Positions 1-7,694 of a DNA stretch of 64,000 bases are shown here, piece by piece. The stretch lies in contig JABGUL010000013.1 in assembly GCA_018646605.1 (NCBI GenBank), forward strand, positions 1 to 64,000, in the 5' to 3' direction. The DNA comes from Flavobacteriaceae bacterium (GTDB lineage: Bacteria; Bacteroidota; Bacteroidia; Flavobacteriales; Flavobacteriaceae). The notes beneath the pieces were generated by a model. That model was given only the letters and a program-made list of their open reading frames with translations, ran no database searches and was not told the DNA's origin. The first letter of the stretch is position 1; every line of letters starts with the position of its first letter. The position numbers and the translations under genes are program-made.

Positions 1-549
1 AACCTCTTGCCTGCGCGTGTCTAATAAAATATAAGACTCATCAACCCCTTAAATTCCTTCTATTACTGGTCTTAACAGGAATATGTTTAGTACTTTGTGT
101 CTAGGGGTCAAAAAAATGGGCACAGGGGTTACTCCTGGCCTGTGAGTGTAACATAATTTTGTTAGTCATCCAATCTGGAACAAACTCCTAAAACGCTGTC
201 GTATCTTCCGACTGCGTGACCGAGTTTCATTTTTAGATATACCAAAATCAGAAAGTTGGGTACGTCCTTGTGACCGAACTTTTTATTTAACCCAAAGTCA
301 GATAACCTTAAATAGGAAGGGTGTAAACCCTTTACACTTTACACTTAATTTAAGGGGGGTGTAAACCCTTTACACTTTACAGTAAATTATTCATAAATTA
401 GTTTCAGCATCTTGGCAAGAAAAGCTACTTTTGCTCTCGTTCTTTGAAACCTGTTTTCGCATTTTTTGTAATTATGATTGTGATTTTTAATTTTAATGAC
501 AATTTAAATTTTATATAATACTGTGCGAAGCACTATCAATAAACAGAAA
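1..549. other. Non-coding stretch upstream of the tRNA
   Basis: I find no convincing protein-coding frame in these 549 bases on either strand; all frames I tried break quickly. Visible structure: a duplicated palindromic motif (separate entry), a looser pair GTGACCGAGTTT (216-227) and GTGACCGAACTTT (270-282), and a short hairpin GTGC-GAA-GCAC at 523-533 just before the tRNA. It could be the 3' flank or decayed remainder of a gene lying outside the window. Confidence 0.5.
320..382. repeat. Tandem pair of palindromic GTGTAAA-CCC-TTTACAC motifs
   Basis: A 24-base sequence beginning GGTGTAAACCC occurs at 320-343 and again, identically, at 358-381, a 38-base period. Each copy contains a perfect 7-bp inverted repeat GTGTAAA/TTTACAC around CCC (321-337 and 359-375), followed directly by another TTTACA half-site. 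It lies about 170 bases upstream of the tRNA. Perfectly repeated palindromes on a fixed period resemble paired operator sites or iterons; no regulator gene is visible next to them. Confidence 0.6.
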
Positions 550-623
550 GGACGCGTAGCTCAGCTGGATAGAGCATCTGCCTTCTAAGCAGACGGTCAC
601 AGGTTCGAATCCTGTCGCGTTCA
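550..623 (+). tRNA. tRNA-Arg (anticodon TCT)
   Basis: A complete cloverleaf folds. The acceptor stem is GGACGCG (550-556) with CGCGTTC (616-622), followed by discriminator A at 623. There is a D-stem GCTC/GAGC and an anticodon stem TCTGC/GCAGA enclosing loop CTTCTAA, whose middle bases TCT are the anticodon. The T-stem ACAGG/CCTGT encloses TTCGAAT. The 3' CCA is not encoded. The anticodon reads AGA (and AGG by wobble) arginine codons, which are common in this AT-rich genome. Confidence 0.97.
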
Positions 624-631
624 CAACTTTT

Positions 632-665
632 AAAAGCCTTCCATTTGAATGGAAGGCTTTTTTTA
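632..665. terminator. Rho-independent terminator after tRNA-Arg, possibly bidirectional
   Basis: A near-perfect 13-14 bp stem runs from AAAAGCCTTCC (from 632) to GGAAGGCTTTT (to 661) around a tiny loop and continues into a T-run. It lies nine bases after the tRNA. On the minus strand it is followed by a shorter T-run and would also end the small leftward ORF at 686-817. Confidence 0.85.
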
Positions 666-685
666 TTTTCAAAAAGTAAATGAAT

Positions 686-817
686 TTATGATTTTTTTTG
701 TGACTTTAGTTCAGCTAAAATTTCCTCTAAAAGTTCTGATTGGCGTTGTAAAAGTTGAAGTGTTTCACGGTCAGTTACCTTTTGCTCAATGGTTCGTGTT
801 TTATTAAAATATTTCAT
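686..817 (-). CDS. Small ORF, 43 residues, charged helical peptide
   Basis: I do not recognise a function. The frame starts with ATG at 817 and ends with TAA at 686. The product begins MKYFNKTRTIEQK and ends LAELKSQKKS. It is rich in Gln, Glu, Lys and Leu with heptad-like leucine spacing (LQLLQRQSELLEEILAEL), so a single amphipathic helix or short coiled coil is expected, with no signal or membrane segment. It sits alone between the tRNA terminator and ald, transcribed leftwards, with its stop 21 bases before the shared hairpin. Coding-like composition and a terminator at its 3' end support it; the length and the weak start region leave it uncertain. Confidence 0.45.
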   Translation of the reverse strand: MKYFNKTRTIEQKVTDRETLQLLQRQSELLEEILAELKSQKKS

Positions 818-956
818 GAGTTATTGATTTGTTTTTTCAAGTTAAATAAACGTTTCGAATTTTTGAACCTTTTTGAAGAAAATAATACCCAATTGTATAT
901 ATTCGAGTAAAATTTAGATGTCCTAAATACTTATAATATTAATAATTTAACTCACA

Positions 957-2069
957 ATGAAAATAGGAGTTCCAAAAGAAATAAAACCCCATGAGGCTAG
1001 AGTAGGGATTACCCCTGCAGGAGCACAAGCACTCATTCGTAAAGGCCACCAAGTAAATATTCAAAAAGGCGCAGGTCTGTTGAGTGGATTTTCGGATGAA
1101 GAATTTGAAGATGTAGGCTGTTCTTTTTCTGAAACGATAAAAGAAGTATACGAAGCTGCAGAAATGATTATTAAGGTAAAAGAGCCTATAGCTGCTGAAT
1201 ATGACTTAATTCAGCCAAATCAATTGTTGTTTACTTATTTTCATTTTGCATCAAGTGAAAAATTGACCAATGCAATGATAAAGTCTAATGCGGTTTGTTT
1301 GGCCTATGAAACGGTTGAGGAAAATGGAAGACTTCCTTTATTAATTCCAATGTCTGAGGTTGCCGGAAGAATGGCAACACAAGAAGGCGCCAAATATTTA
1401 GAGAAACCACAAGGTGGATTAGGTATTTTATTAGGGGGAGTTACAGGAGTTAAACCAGCAAATGTATTGATTATTGGTGGGGGTGTTTCAGGTACAGAAG
1501 CTGCTAGAATGGCGGCTGGAATGGGAGCTAACGTAACGATTTTGGATACTAATTTAAGTCGTTTAAGAGAGTTAGAAATTATTATGCCTGCCAATGTTAC
1601 CCCAATCTATTCAACATCGCTAACCATAGAACAAGAAGTAGAGCGCTCTCATTTAATTATTGGGACAGTACTGATACCTGGCTCTAAGGCACCAAAATTG
1701 GTGCGCAAGGAAATGCTTAAAAAAATGCTTCCTGGCACTGTCTTAGTAGATGTTGCGATTGATCAGGGTGGCTGTTTTGAAACAAGCGAACCGACTACAC
1801 ATGATGATCCCATAATAATAAAAGAGGATATTATACACTATGCGGTAACCAATATGCCAGGAGCAGTTCCATTTACTTCCACTACTGCACTTACAAATGC
1901 TACTCTTAGCTTTGCCTTACAATTGGCAAACAAGGGTTGGGAAAAAGCATGTATTGAAAACAAAGCGTTAGCCAAAGGTTTGAATGTTGTAAAGGGTAAG
2001 GTAGTTTATAAAGAAGTTGCCGAAGCTTTTAATTTAGAGTATATTGAACTCGCATCAATTTTAAACTAG
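957..2069 (+). CDS. ald: Alanine dehydrogenase
   Basis: NAD-dependent oxidative deamination of L-alanine to pyruvate and ammonium (reversible), in the cytosol. At 370 residues it has the usual length. The N-terminal catalytic domain opens MKIGVPKEIKPHEARVGITP, the family signature, with the expected substrate-binding Lys75 and catalytic His96. The Rossmann domain has the dinucleotide motif IIGGGVSGTEAA at about 172-183. The C-terminal part contains the conserved DQGGCFETSEPTTHDDP stretch at about 268-284. It is followed after three bases by a DUF4442 gene and may be co-transcribed. In an amino-acid-feeding marine bacterium it would serve alanine catabolism; transhydrogenase alpha subunits are similar, but the length and C-terminus fit Ald. 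Confidence 0.95.
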   Translation: MKIGVPKEIKPHEARVGITPAGAQALIRKGHQVNIQKGAGLLSGFSDEEFEDVGCSFSETIKEVYEAAEMIIKVKEPIAAEYDLIQPNQLLFTYFHFASSEKLTNAMIKSNAVCLAYETVEENGRLPLLIPMSEVAGRMATQEGAKYLEKPQGGLGILLGGVTGVKPANVLIIGGGVSGTEAARMAAGMGANVTILDTNLSRLRELEIIMPANVTPIYSTSLTIEQEVERSHLIIGTVLIPGSKAPKLVRKEMLKKMLPGTVLVDVAIDQGGCFETSEPTTHDDPIIIKEDIIHYAVTNMPGAVPFTSTTALTNATLSFALQLANKGWEKACIENKALAKGLNVVKGKVVYKEVAEAFNLEYIELASILN

Positions 2070-2072
2070 TTC

Positions 2073-2528
2073 GTGAATTTCACACTTTCAAAGCTAAACC
2101 TCTTTACTTTTTTCAAATTACCCATGGTGTGGTGGTCTGGAATACGTGTGGTGGTTTTTGAAAAAAACTACTGTGAAGTAAATGTGAGACATCGTTGGAT
2201 TAATCAAAATCCATTCAAATCAATGTTTTGGGCTGTGCAAGGTATGGCAGCGGAACTTACTACTGGGGTGCTATTGATGCATGAAATTCAAATTTCAAAG
2301 CAAAAAATTTCAATGCTGGTGCTAAATAATAAAGCAAATTTTTCAAAAAAGGCTCGTGGTCGAATTCTTTTTTCATGTGCCCCTGAGGATAAAATAGCAA
2401 AAGCAATAGAACAATTAATCAAAACAAAAGAACCACAGACCTTATGGTTAATTTCAAAAGGGGTAGATGAAAATCAAGACGTTGTTTCTACTTTTGAATT
2501 TGAATGGACTTTATTATTAAAAAAATAA
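2073..2528 (+). CDS. DUF4442 (hotdog-fold, thioesterase-like) protein
   Basis: The 151-residue protein resembles the DUF4442 family, which adopts the hotdog fold of acyl-CoA thioesterases. Family-like features are the N-terminal NLFTFFKLP segment, the central NPFKSMFWAVQGMAAELTTG helix region (about 46-65), and alternating strands toward the C-terminus. Its substrate is unknown. The start is GTG at 2073, three bases after the ald stop, chosen because the family N-terminus begins immediately there. The 3' end is close to the nitronate monooxygenase gene, so ald, this gene and the next probably form one unit. Confidence 0.75.
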   Translation: MNFTLSKLNLFTFFKLPMVWWSGIRVVVFEKNYCEVNVRHRWINQNPFKSMFWAVQGMAAELTTGVLLMHEIQISKQKISMLVLNNKANFSKKARGRILFSCAPEDKIAKAIEQLIKTKEPQTLWLISKGVDENQDVVSTFEFEWTLLLKK

Positions 2529-2533
2529 AAATT

Positions 2534-3508
2534 ATGAAACCAAGCTTTATAAATGACTTGTCAGTCCCTGCTGTTGCTGCCCCCATGTTTTTAATCTCTG
2601 GACCAAAATTGGTTATTGAGTGTTGTAAAAATGGAGTTGTGGGAACTTTTCCTGCATTGAATCATCGCTCGACAGAAGGATTTGAAGAATGGGTAATTGA
2701 AATTAAAGAGGCGCTTGCCGCTTTTGAAAAAGAAACTGGAAAAAAAGCAGCTCCTTTTGGAGTAAACCTTATTGTTCATCCAACAAATCCCAGAGTTCAG
2801 CCTGATCTAGAAATATGTATGAAGCATAAAGTTCCTTTGATTATTACTTCTTTAGGAGCGGTGTCAGATTTAGTCAATTCTGTACATAGCTACGGGGGCC
2901 TGGTTTATCATGATGTGATAAAAAAGCGACATGCTGAAAAAGCTGCTGAAGCAGGAGTTGATGGTTTAATTCTCGTTTCTGCTGGTGCTGGTGGACATGC
3001 AGGAACCCTAAACCCTATGGCTTTGATAAATGAGATTAAACAGTTTTTTACTAAAACTATATTATTGTCTGGATGTATTAGCACCGGAAACGATATTGCA
3101 TCAGCATTACAAATGGGTGCGGATTTAGCTTATATGGGTACCCGTTTTATAAACGTAGATGAAAGTATGGCTGACGAAGAGTACAAAAAAATGATAATGA
3201 ATAGTAAGGCAGAGGATATTGTCTATACTGCTGCAGTATCTGGGGTAAGTGCAAATTTTTTACGTCCTAGTTTAGAGGCAATGGGGATCACTGAAGAGTT
3301 GTGGAACCAAGCTAAGAAAATAGATTTTGGTAGTGAACTTGATGCGGCTAAAGCAGAAGCAAAAGCTTGGAAAACAATCTGGTCTGCAGGCCAGGGGGTA
3401 ACCTCCATTAAGAATATTCAATCAACTCAAGTTTTAATTGAAACTTTATTAGAAGAATTTAAAGAAGCCTTGACCCGTCAAAAAGATTTATACGAAAACT
3501 ACTGTTAA
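2534..3508 (+). CDS. Nitronate monooxygenase-family FMN oxidoreductase
   Basis: TIM-barrel FMN enzyme of the 2-nitropropane dioxygenase/nitronate monooxygenase family, which oxidises alkyl nitronates; some members have other substrates. The N-terminus VPAVAAPMFLISGPKLVIEC is the family's first strand. SAGAGGHAGTLNP (about 149-161) is the flavin/phosphate loop with the conserved His-Ala-Gly, and ILLSGCISTGNDIASALQMG followed by YMGTRF is the C-terminal phosphate-binding part. A longer frame opens at 2504 inside the previous gene, but ATG at 2534 (MKPSFINDLS) avoids that overlap and gives 324 residues, typical for the family. Its stop overlaps the stop of the convergent peptidase gene by four bases. 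Confidence 0.88.
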   Translation: MKPSFINDLSVPAVAAPMFLISGPKLVIECCKNGVVGTFPALNHRSTEGFEEWVIEIKEALAAFEKETGKKAAPFGVNLIVHPTNPRVQPDLEICMKHKVPLIITSLGAVSDLVNSVHSYGGLVYHDVIKKRHAEKAAEAGVDGLILVSAGAGGHAGTLNPMALINEIKQFFTKTILLSGCISTGNDIASALQMGADLAYMGTRFINVDESMADEEYKKMIMNSKAEDIVYTAAVSGVSANFLRPSLEAMGITEELWNQAKKIDFGSELDAAKAEAKAWKTIWSAGQGVTSIKNIQSTQVLIETLLEEFKEALTRQKDLYENYC

Positions 3509-4803
3509 TTCATTGAAATTAATCTGTAAATAAAGATTGCTGTACGTTGAATCAATGCATTCATTGTTTTTAAATTTACAGTTTCTTTTGGGGTATGTGC
3601 TCCATTCCCCATAGTTCCTAGGCCATCTAACCCATCTACATAATCTGCAACAAACGAAATATCAGCCGCTCCTCTTCTTCCGGGGTCATAAGCAGTTACT
3701 CCTTCATGACCTAGAGAGAGACTTACCTCATTTAAAATAGCCAATAACGCTCTGTTTCCATCGGTTGGTCCCATAGCAGGATAACTATCGGTGAAACTAA
3801 TTTTAGCTTTGGTTTGGGGTAGGTTGTTAGAAACTATTTCACGCATCTTTGCACGTGCATTTTCTTTTTGTTCTTCTGAAATGAATCTCAACCCACCGTG
3901 AACCACTGATGTTTGAGCAACAACATTTGTTTTACCAAAAGTATCACCACTACTTGTTTGGGAATCATAGTTTATAAAAGTCCCCCCTAAGAGTGTCCCA
4001 GGATTGAATGTCAAATATTCTTCACCCCTTACTTGTTCATAAAAAGAATTCAGTATTCTACTCATTTCAAAGATGGCTCCCGCTCCTGTGTAATCACTAA
4101 AAATACCTGAGGAATGGGCTCTTTTTCCTTCTACTTCTACTTTCCATCCAGAAGCACCACGCCTTGCAATTGTTGCATTATCAAATCCAGTTGAGGTTTC
4201 AAACCCTAACGCAATATCCGCTCCTTTTGCAGCTTCAATCAACTCTTTTCGTGATATAGATAATGGCTTCCCTGTGCTTTCTTCATCACCGGTAAATGCA
4301 ACAGTAATGTTAGCGTCTTTTAATAAATTTAAATCAGCTAGTGCTTTTAAGGCATAGAAAACGACAACATCTCCACCTTTCATATCATTTGCACCTGGTC
4401 CATAGGCAATACTGTCATTTGTTTTTTTAAATTTTTGAAAAGGACTATTTTCTTCAAATACGGTATCTAAATGACCAATAAGTAAAAGTTTTTTCCCTTT
4501 GGTTCCATTTAGTGAGGCAAAAAAATGTCCTGCTCGATTCATTTCTTCTGGCATTTCAATCCATTCCGTTTTAAATCCTATTGATTTGAATGCGGTATCA
4601 AAAACAATTCCTACTTCGCGAACACCCTTCTTATTGAGTGTACCGCTATTAATATTGACAATTTTTTCAAGAAAATCAATACTCTGATTATCCATGGTTT
4701 GCACTTTTTTGACAATTTTTTTCTCAATACGGCTTAGCTTTTGTGCATTACTAAACCACTGAATAAATAAGATAAAAAGGAATGTGAGTACTTGTTTTTT
4801 CAT
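3505..4803 (-). CDS. Exported M20-family metallopeptidase (glutamate carboxypeptidase-like)
   Basis: Dinuclear zinc exopeptidase of family M20, probably acting on peptides in the periplasm. A signal peptide is evident: MKKQVLTFLFILFIQWFSNA, then cleavage before QK. The M20 metal set is readable: His111 and Asp113 in LLIGHLDTV, bridging Asp140 in GANDMKGGD, the general base Glu174 followed by ligand Glu175 in TGDEESTG, Glu202 in GFETS, and the final His in NGAHTPKETVNL near residue 411. The dimerisation domain lies between. At 432 residues it is normal length. Nine bases separate it from the upstream transporter gene; substrate specificity cannot be read from sequence. Confidence 0.9.
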   Translation of the reverse strand: MKKQVLTFLFILFIQWFSNAQKLSRIEKKIVKKVQTMDNQSIDFLEKIVNINSGTLNKKGVREVGIVFDTAFKSIGFKTEWIEMPEEMNRAGHFFASLNGTKGKKLLLIGHLDTVFEENSPFQKFKKTNDSIAYGPGANDMKGGDVVVFYALKALADLNLLKDANITVAFTGDEESTGKPLSISRKELIEAAKGADIALGFETSTGFDNATIARRGASGWKVEVEGKRAHSSGIFSDYTGAGAIFEMSRILNSFYEQVRGEEYLTFNPGTLLGGTFINYDSQTSSGDTFGKTNVVAQTSVVHGGLRFISEEQKENARAKMREIVSNNLPQTKAKISFTDSYPAMGPTDGNRALLAILNEVSLSLGHEGVTAYDPGRRGAADISFVADYVDGLDGLGTMGNGAHTPKETVNLKTMNALIQRTAIFIYRLISMN

Positions 4804-4811
4804 AGTAAAAA

Positions 4812-5900
4812 TTAAAAGTTTTTGGTCAGTGACTTTACTATTTTATTTTCAGCTAAAAACTCTTGTGAAATAACTTTTAAGGTTGTGTATAGCGGAATGG
4901 CAATGATCATACCCACTGGTCCCAAGAGTGTTCCTGACGCAAGAATAACAATAAATATTTCTAAAGGATGGGATTTAACACTATTAGAAAAAATGAAAGG
5001 CTGACTAAAGAAATTATCAATTAATTGTCCAATCACAAAACCAATCATTACATAGGATGTTTTGGGAAGTATTACCGAACTGAAATCAGCACCAATAAAA
5101 CTACTCATAGTCAATGTCATCATTAATAAACCCCCAATGATAGGCCCCAAGTATGGGATCAAATTTAGAAGCGCACACAAGAAGGCAATAATAAATGCAT
5201 TTTCAACCTTAAATACTGCCAAAACAATACTATAAATGATTAATAGAATACTGATTTGCAGAAGAAGACCTAAAAAATAACGCGATAATAGACGCTTGGT
5301 TTTTTCAATTGATTTTTCAACTCGGTCTGTAATTTTATCATTCACTAATGTGAGTATTATACTATCCTGTAAATGACTGTCTTTTAAGAAAAAGAAGAGG
5401 ATAAAAAGTACAGAAAAAAGACCAATAGTGAAGCCTCCTAATAGTTCTAAAATTTGATTCAATAATTCGGGTAGCAGACCGAAGTTTACATTTTGGAAGA
5501 GGTTATCAACTGCAAGTTGCTGCTGCCAAAAACTATTGTCAACTTGAAAGTAGATACTTATTTCCTGTATTAATGTTTCCGTTGTTTTTTTTAGACTCTC
5601 CACATCTAGAAGTGAAAGGTTTTCACCTTGTTGAATAAGTAAGGGAACAAAGAGTGAAAAAACGCTGATAAGAAGACCAAGTAAAATAAATAATGTAAGC
5701 GAAGTAGCTAATATATTTTTAAAATGAAGACGTTTTATAAAAAACTGATTGATAGGACGACCAATTAAACTGATTACTCCAGCGATAATCATATAAATAA
5801 GTAAAGTTTGTAGTTGAAGCAGGAGCCATAATACTATGGCAATGCCTAGGAGCTGGAGTATAGCCAAAACAATACCTTTAGAAATTTCTTTAGCATTCAT
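4812..5900 (-). CDS. AI-2E transporter (PerM/TqsA) family membrane protein
   Basis: A polytopic inner-membrane protein of the AI-2E exporter family. The 362-residue sequence has the family layout. There are paired hydrophobic helices at the N-terminus (from about residue 10), a less hydrophobic cytoplasmic or periplasmic stretch in the middle (about 85-145), then four to five closely spaced membrane segments. These include the conserved ALLNLIPYLGPIIGG motif (about 240-255) and a final LLGPVGMIIAIPLYTTLKV segment. Members export autoinducer-2, act as Na+/H+ antiporters or have unknown substrates, so no specific role is assigned. It sits in a leftward run between rsmE and the M20 peptidase. 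Confidence 0.88.
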   Translation of the reverse strand: MNAKEISKGIVLAILQLLGIAIVLWLLLQLQTLLIYMIIAGVISLIGRPINQFFIKRLHFKNILATSLTLFILLGLLISVFSLFVPLLIQQGENLSLLDVESLKKTTETLIQEISIYFQVDNSFWQQQLAVDNLFQNVNFGLLPELLNQILELLGGFTIGLFSVLFILFFFLKDSHLQDSIILTLVNDKITDRVEKSIEKTKRLLSRYFLGLLLQISILLIIYSIVLAVFKVENAFIIAFLCALLNLIPYLGPIIGGLLMMTLTMSSFIGADFSSVILPKTSYVMIGFVIGQLIDNFFSQPFIFSNSVKSHPLEIFIVILASGTLLGPVGMIIAIPLYTTLKVISQEFLAENKIVKSLTKNF

Positions 5901-5918
5901 AAGTTAAAGATAAGGAAG

Positions 5919-6638
5919 TTATGGGTTTGTGTTTTGTTGTTGCTTAATAAATAGTGTATGACATCCTAATAGTCCAGCGGTTTCGGTTCTAAATCTTTGA
6001 TTGCCTAGGCTTATTGGAATAATTTCTTTTTGAATTGCCGCGTTTATTTCAGAAGGACTAAAATCTCCTTCCGGTCCAATCATCAAACAGATTTGGGTGC
6101 CGCTTAACGGAATATCAATTAGTCTTTGCTTGGGTTGATCTTCACAGTGGGCGATGAAAATTTGATCAAATTCAGGAGTAGCAATAAATTTACTAAAAGA
6201 CATGGGATCATTGATTTTGGGTAGAAAGAAATGTTGTGCTTGTTTTAAACCTGCAACGATAATCTTTTCAAACCGCTCTTTTTTAATAATTTTTCTTTCA
6301 GAATGATCACATAGTACAGGCGTAATTGAGGCAATCCCTAATTCGGTAAGTTTTTCCAGCATCCATTCCATTCTGCTGTTATTTTTTGTAGGTGCAATTG
6401 CTAAATGAATTTGATGTTTTTTTTCAAGATGTTGAAATGATTTTTTTATTTGTGCAATTGTTTTGTTGGGAGATACAAATGTAAGGGTTCCAGTCCATTC
6501 TAGTCCACTTCCATTTGTAACGGTTATGGTTTCACCACTTGACTTGCGTAGTACTTTTGCAATATGTTTACTTTCTTCTTTATTAAAAGTAAATTCCTTT
6601 GTTTTTAGATCAATTAAGGCGTCATAAAAAAGAGTCAT
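5919..6638 (-). CDS. rsmE: 16S rRNA m3U1498 methyltransferase RsmE
   Basis: SPOUT-class methyltransferase that methylates N3 of U1498 in 16S rRNA. The 239-residue protein has the small N-terminal PUA-like domain with KEESKHIAKVLRKSSGE (about 20-36). The C-terminal trefoil-knot domain shows ICLMIGPEGDFSPSEI and LGNQRFRTETAGL, the conserved SAM-binding knot motifs. It starts four bases inside the 3' end of tsaD (ATGA-type overlap), indicating translational coupling. Orthology is clear from the motifs and length. Confidence 0.95.
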   Translation of the reverse strand: MTLFYDALIDLKTKEFTFNKEESKHIAKVLRKSSGETITVTNGSGLEWTGTLTFVSPNKTIAQIKKSFQHLEKKHQIHLAIAPTKNNSRMEWMLEKLTELGIASITPVLCDHSERKIIKKERFEKIIVAGLKQAQHFFLPKINDPMSFSKFIATPEFDQIFIAHCEDQPKQRLIDIPLSGTQICLMIGPEGDFSPSEINAAIQKEIIPISLGNQRFRTETAGLLGCHTLFIKQQQNTNP

Positions 6639-7663
6639 AGGCCGTACTTTAATCTTGCATTCGAGGGATCACCAAAGCCACCAAATTCTTCTTTTTGAAT
6701 TTTATAATATGCTGCTATACCAATCATTGCAGCATTGTCAGTAGTATATTCAAATGGTGGAAGTGATACTATCCAGCCTTCTTTTAACGCGATATTTTGT
6801 AATTGCGTTCTGATTTCTGAATTTGCTGCAACTCCGCCACCAATTATTATATGGGACAGCTTTTTCTCCTTGACAACTTTAACGATTTTCGTAAGAATTA
6901 TTTGAACCAAGGTGTACTGTATACTAGCGCATAGATCGTTTCTATTTAACTTGATAAAGTTGGGATCTTTTTGTTCCTGATTTGACAAAAAATTAATTAC
7001 TGCTGTTTTAACTCCGCTATAACTAACATCATAGCCAGGCAAGTTGGGTATTGGAAAGGTAAAGCGATGAGGATTTCCTTCTTTTGCTAACTTGTCAATC
7101 TGAGGGCCTGAAGGATACGGTAGTCCCATGCGTTTTCCACACTTATCAAAAGCTTCGCCTATAGCATCATCTAGGGTTGTTCCTAAAATTTCCATTTTAA
7201 ACTGGTCGTGCATAAGGACTAGTTGGGTGTGTCCTCCGGATACAGTTACTCCAAGACATGGAAAGGCGGGAGTTTGGATACGTTCATCATCAATAAAATG
7301 GACTAATAAATGTCCTTGCATATGATTTATTGGGATCAATGGGATGTCCAAAGCCAGCGCTATAGACTTTGCAAATGCACTTCCGACCAATAGAGACCCA
7401 AGAAGTCCAGGTCCTTGCGTATATGCGATTGCAGTTAGGTCTTTTTTGTCGATATTTGCTTTGCGTAAAGCTTGTTGAACTACGGGAACTATTTTAGACT
7501 GATGTGCACGTGAAGCTAATTCAGGAACCACCCCTCCATAAGCGATGTGAATTTCTTGATTAGCGATGCAATTGGATAATATTTTCCGTCCTTTGATTAC
7601 CGCTGCAGCGGTATCATCACAAGAGGATTCAATGGCTAATATTATAGGAGTTTTATGCAACAT
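6635..7663 (-). CDS. tsaD: tRNA N6-threonylcarbamoyladenosine transferase TsaD
   Basis: Catalytic subunit for t6A37 synthesis in ANN-decoding tRNAs; it transfers the threonylcarbamoyl group with TsaB and TsaE. The 342-residue ASKHA-fold protein opens with ILAIESSCDDTAAAV. It has the iron ligands in NHMQGHLL (about 118-125), VSGGHTQLVL, GGVAANSEIR and the final metal Asp in TDNAAMIGIA. It is the first gene of a leftward operon with rsmE. A TAnnTTTG promoter element lies 20 bases upstream, in the spacer shared with the divergent tamB-like gene. Confidence 0.97.
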   Translation of the reverse strand: MLHKTPIILAIESSCDDTAAAVIKGRKILSNCIANQEIHIAYGGVVPELASRAHQSKIVPVVQQALRKANIDKKDLTAIAYTQGPGLLGSLLVGSAFAKSIALALDIPLIPINHMQGHLLVHFIDDERIQTPAFPCLGVTVSGGHTQLVLMHDQFKMEILGTTLDDAIGEAFDKCGKRMGLPYPSGPQIDKLAKEGNPHRFTFPIPNLPGYDVSYSGVKTAVINFLSNQEQKDPNFIKLNRNDLCASIQYTLVQIILTKIVKVVKEKKLSHIIIGGGVAANSEIRTQLQNIALKEGWIVSLPPFEYTTDNAAMIGIAAYYKIQKEEFGGFGDPSNARLKYGL

Positions 7664-7682
7664 TAGATTTTAAACAACGTTA

Positions 7683-7690
7683 CAAAAGTA
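7683..7690 (-). promoter_or_regulatory. Candidate promoter -7 element for tsaD-rsmE
   Basis: On the minus strand this reads TACTTTTG, a perfect match to the Bacteroidota -7 consensus TAnnTTTG. It would place the transcript start about 16 bases before the tsaD ATG. I do not see a clean TTTG -33 partner. Confidence 0.4.
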
Positions 7691-7694
7691 AAAG

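Noticed and set aside
2504-2533. Upstream start for the nitronate monooxygenase-like gene
   Set aside because: It would overlap the previous gene by 25 bases and add ten residues not matching the family N-terminus.
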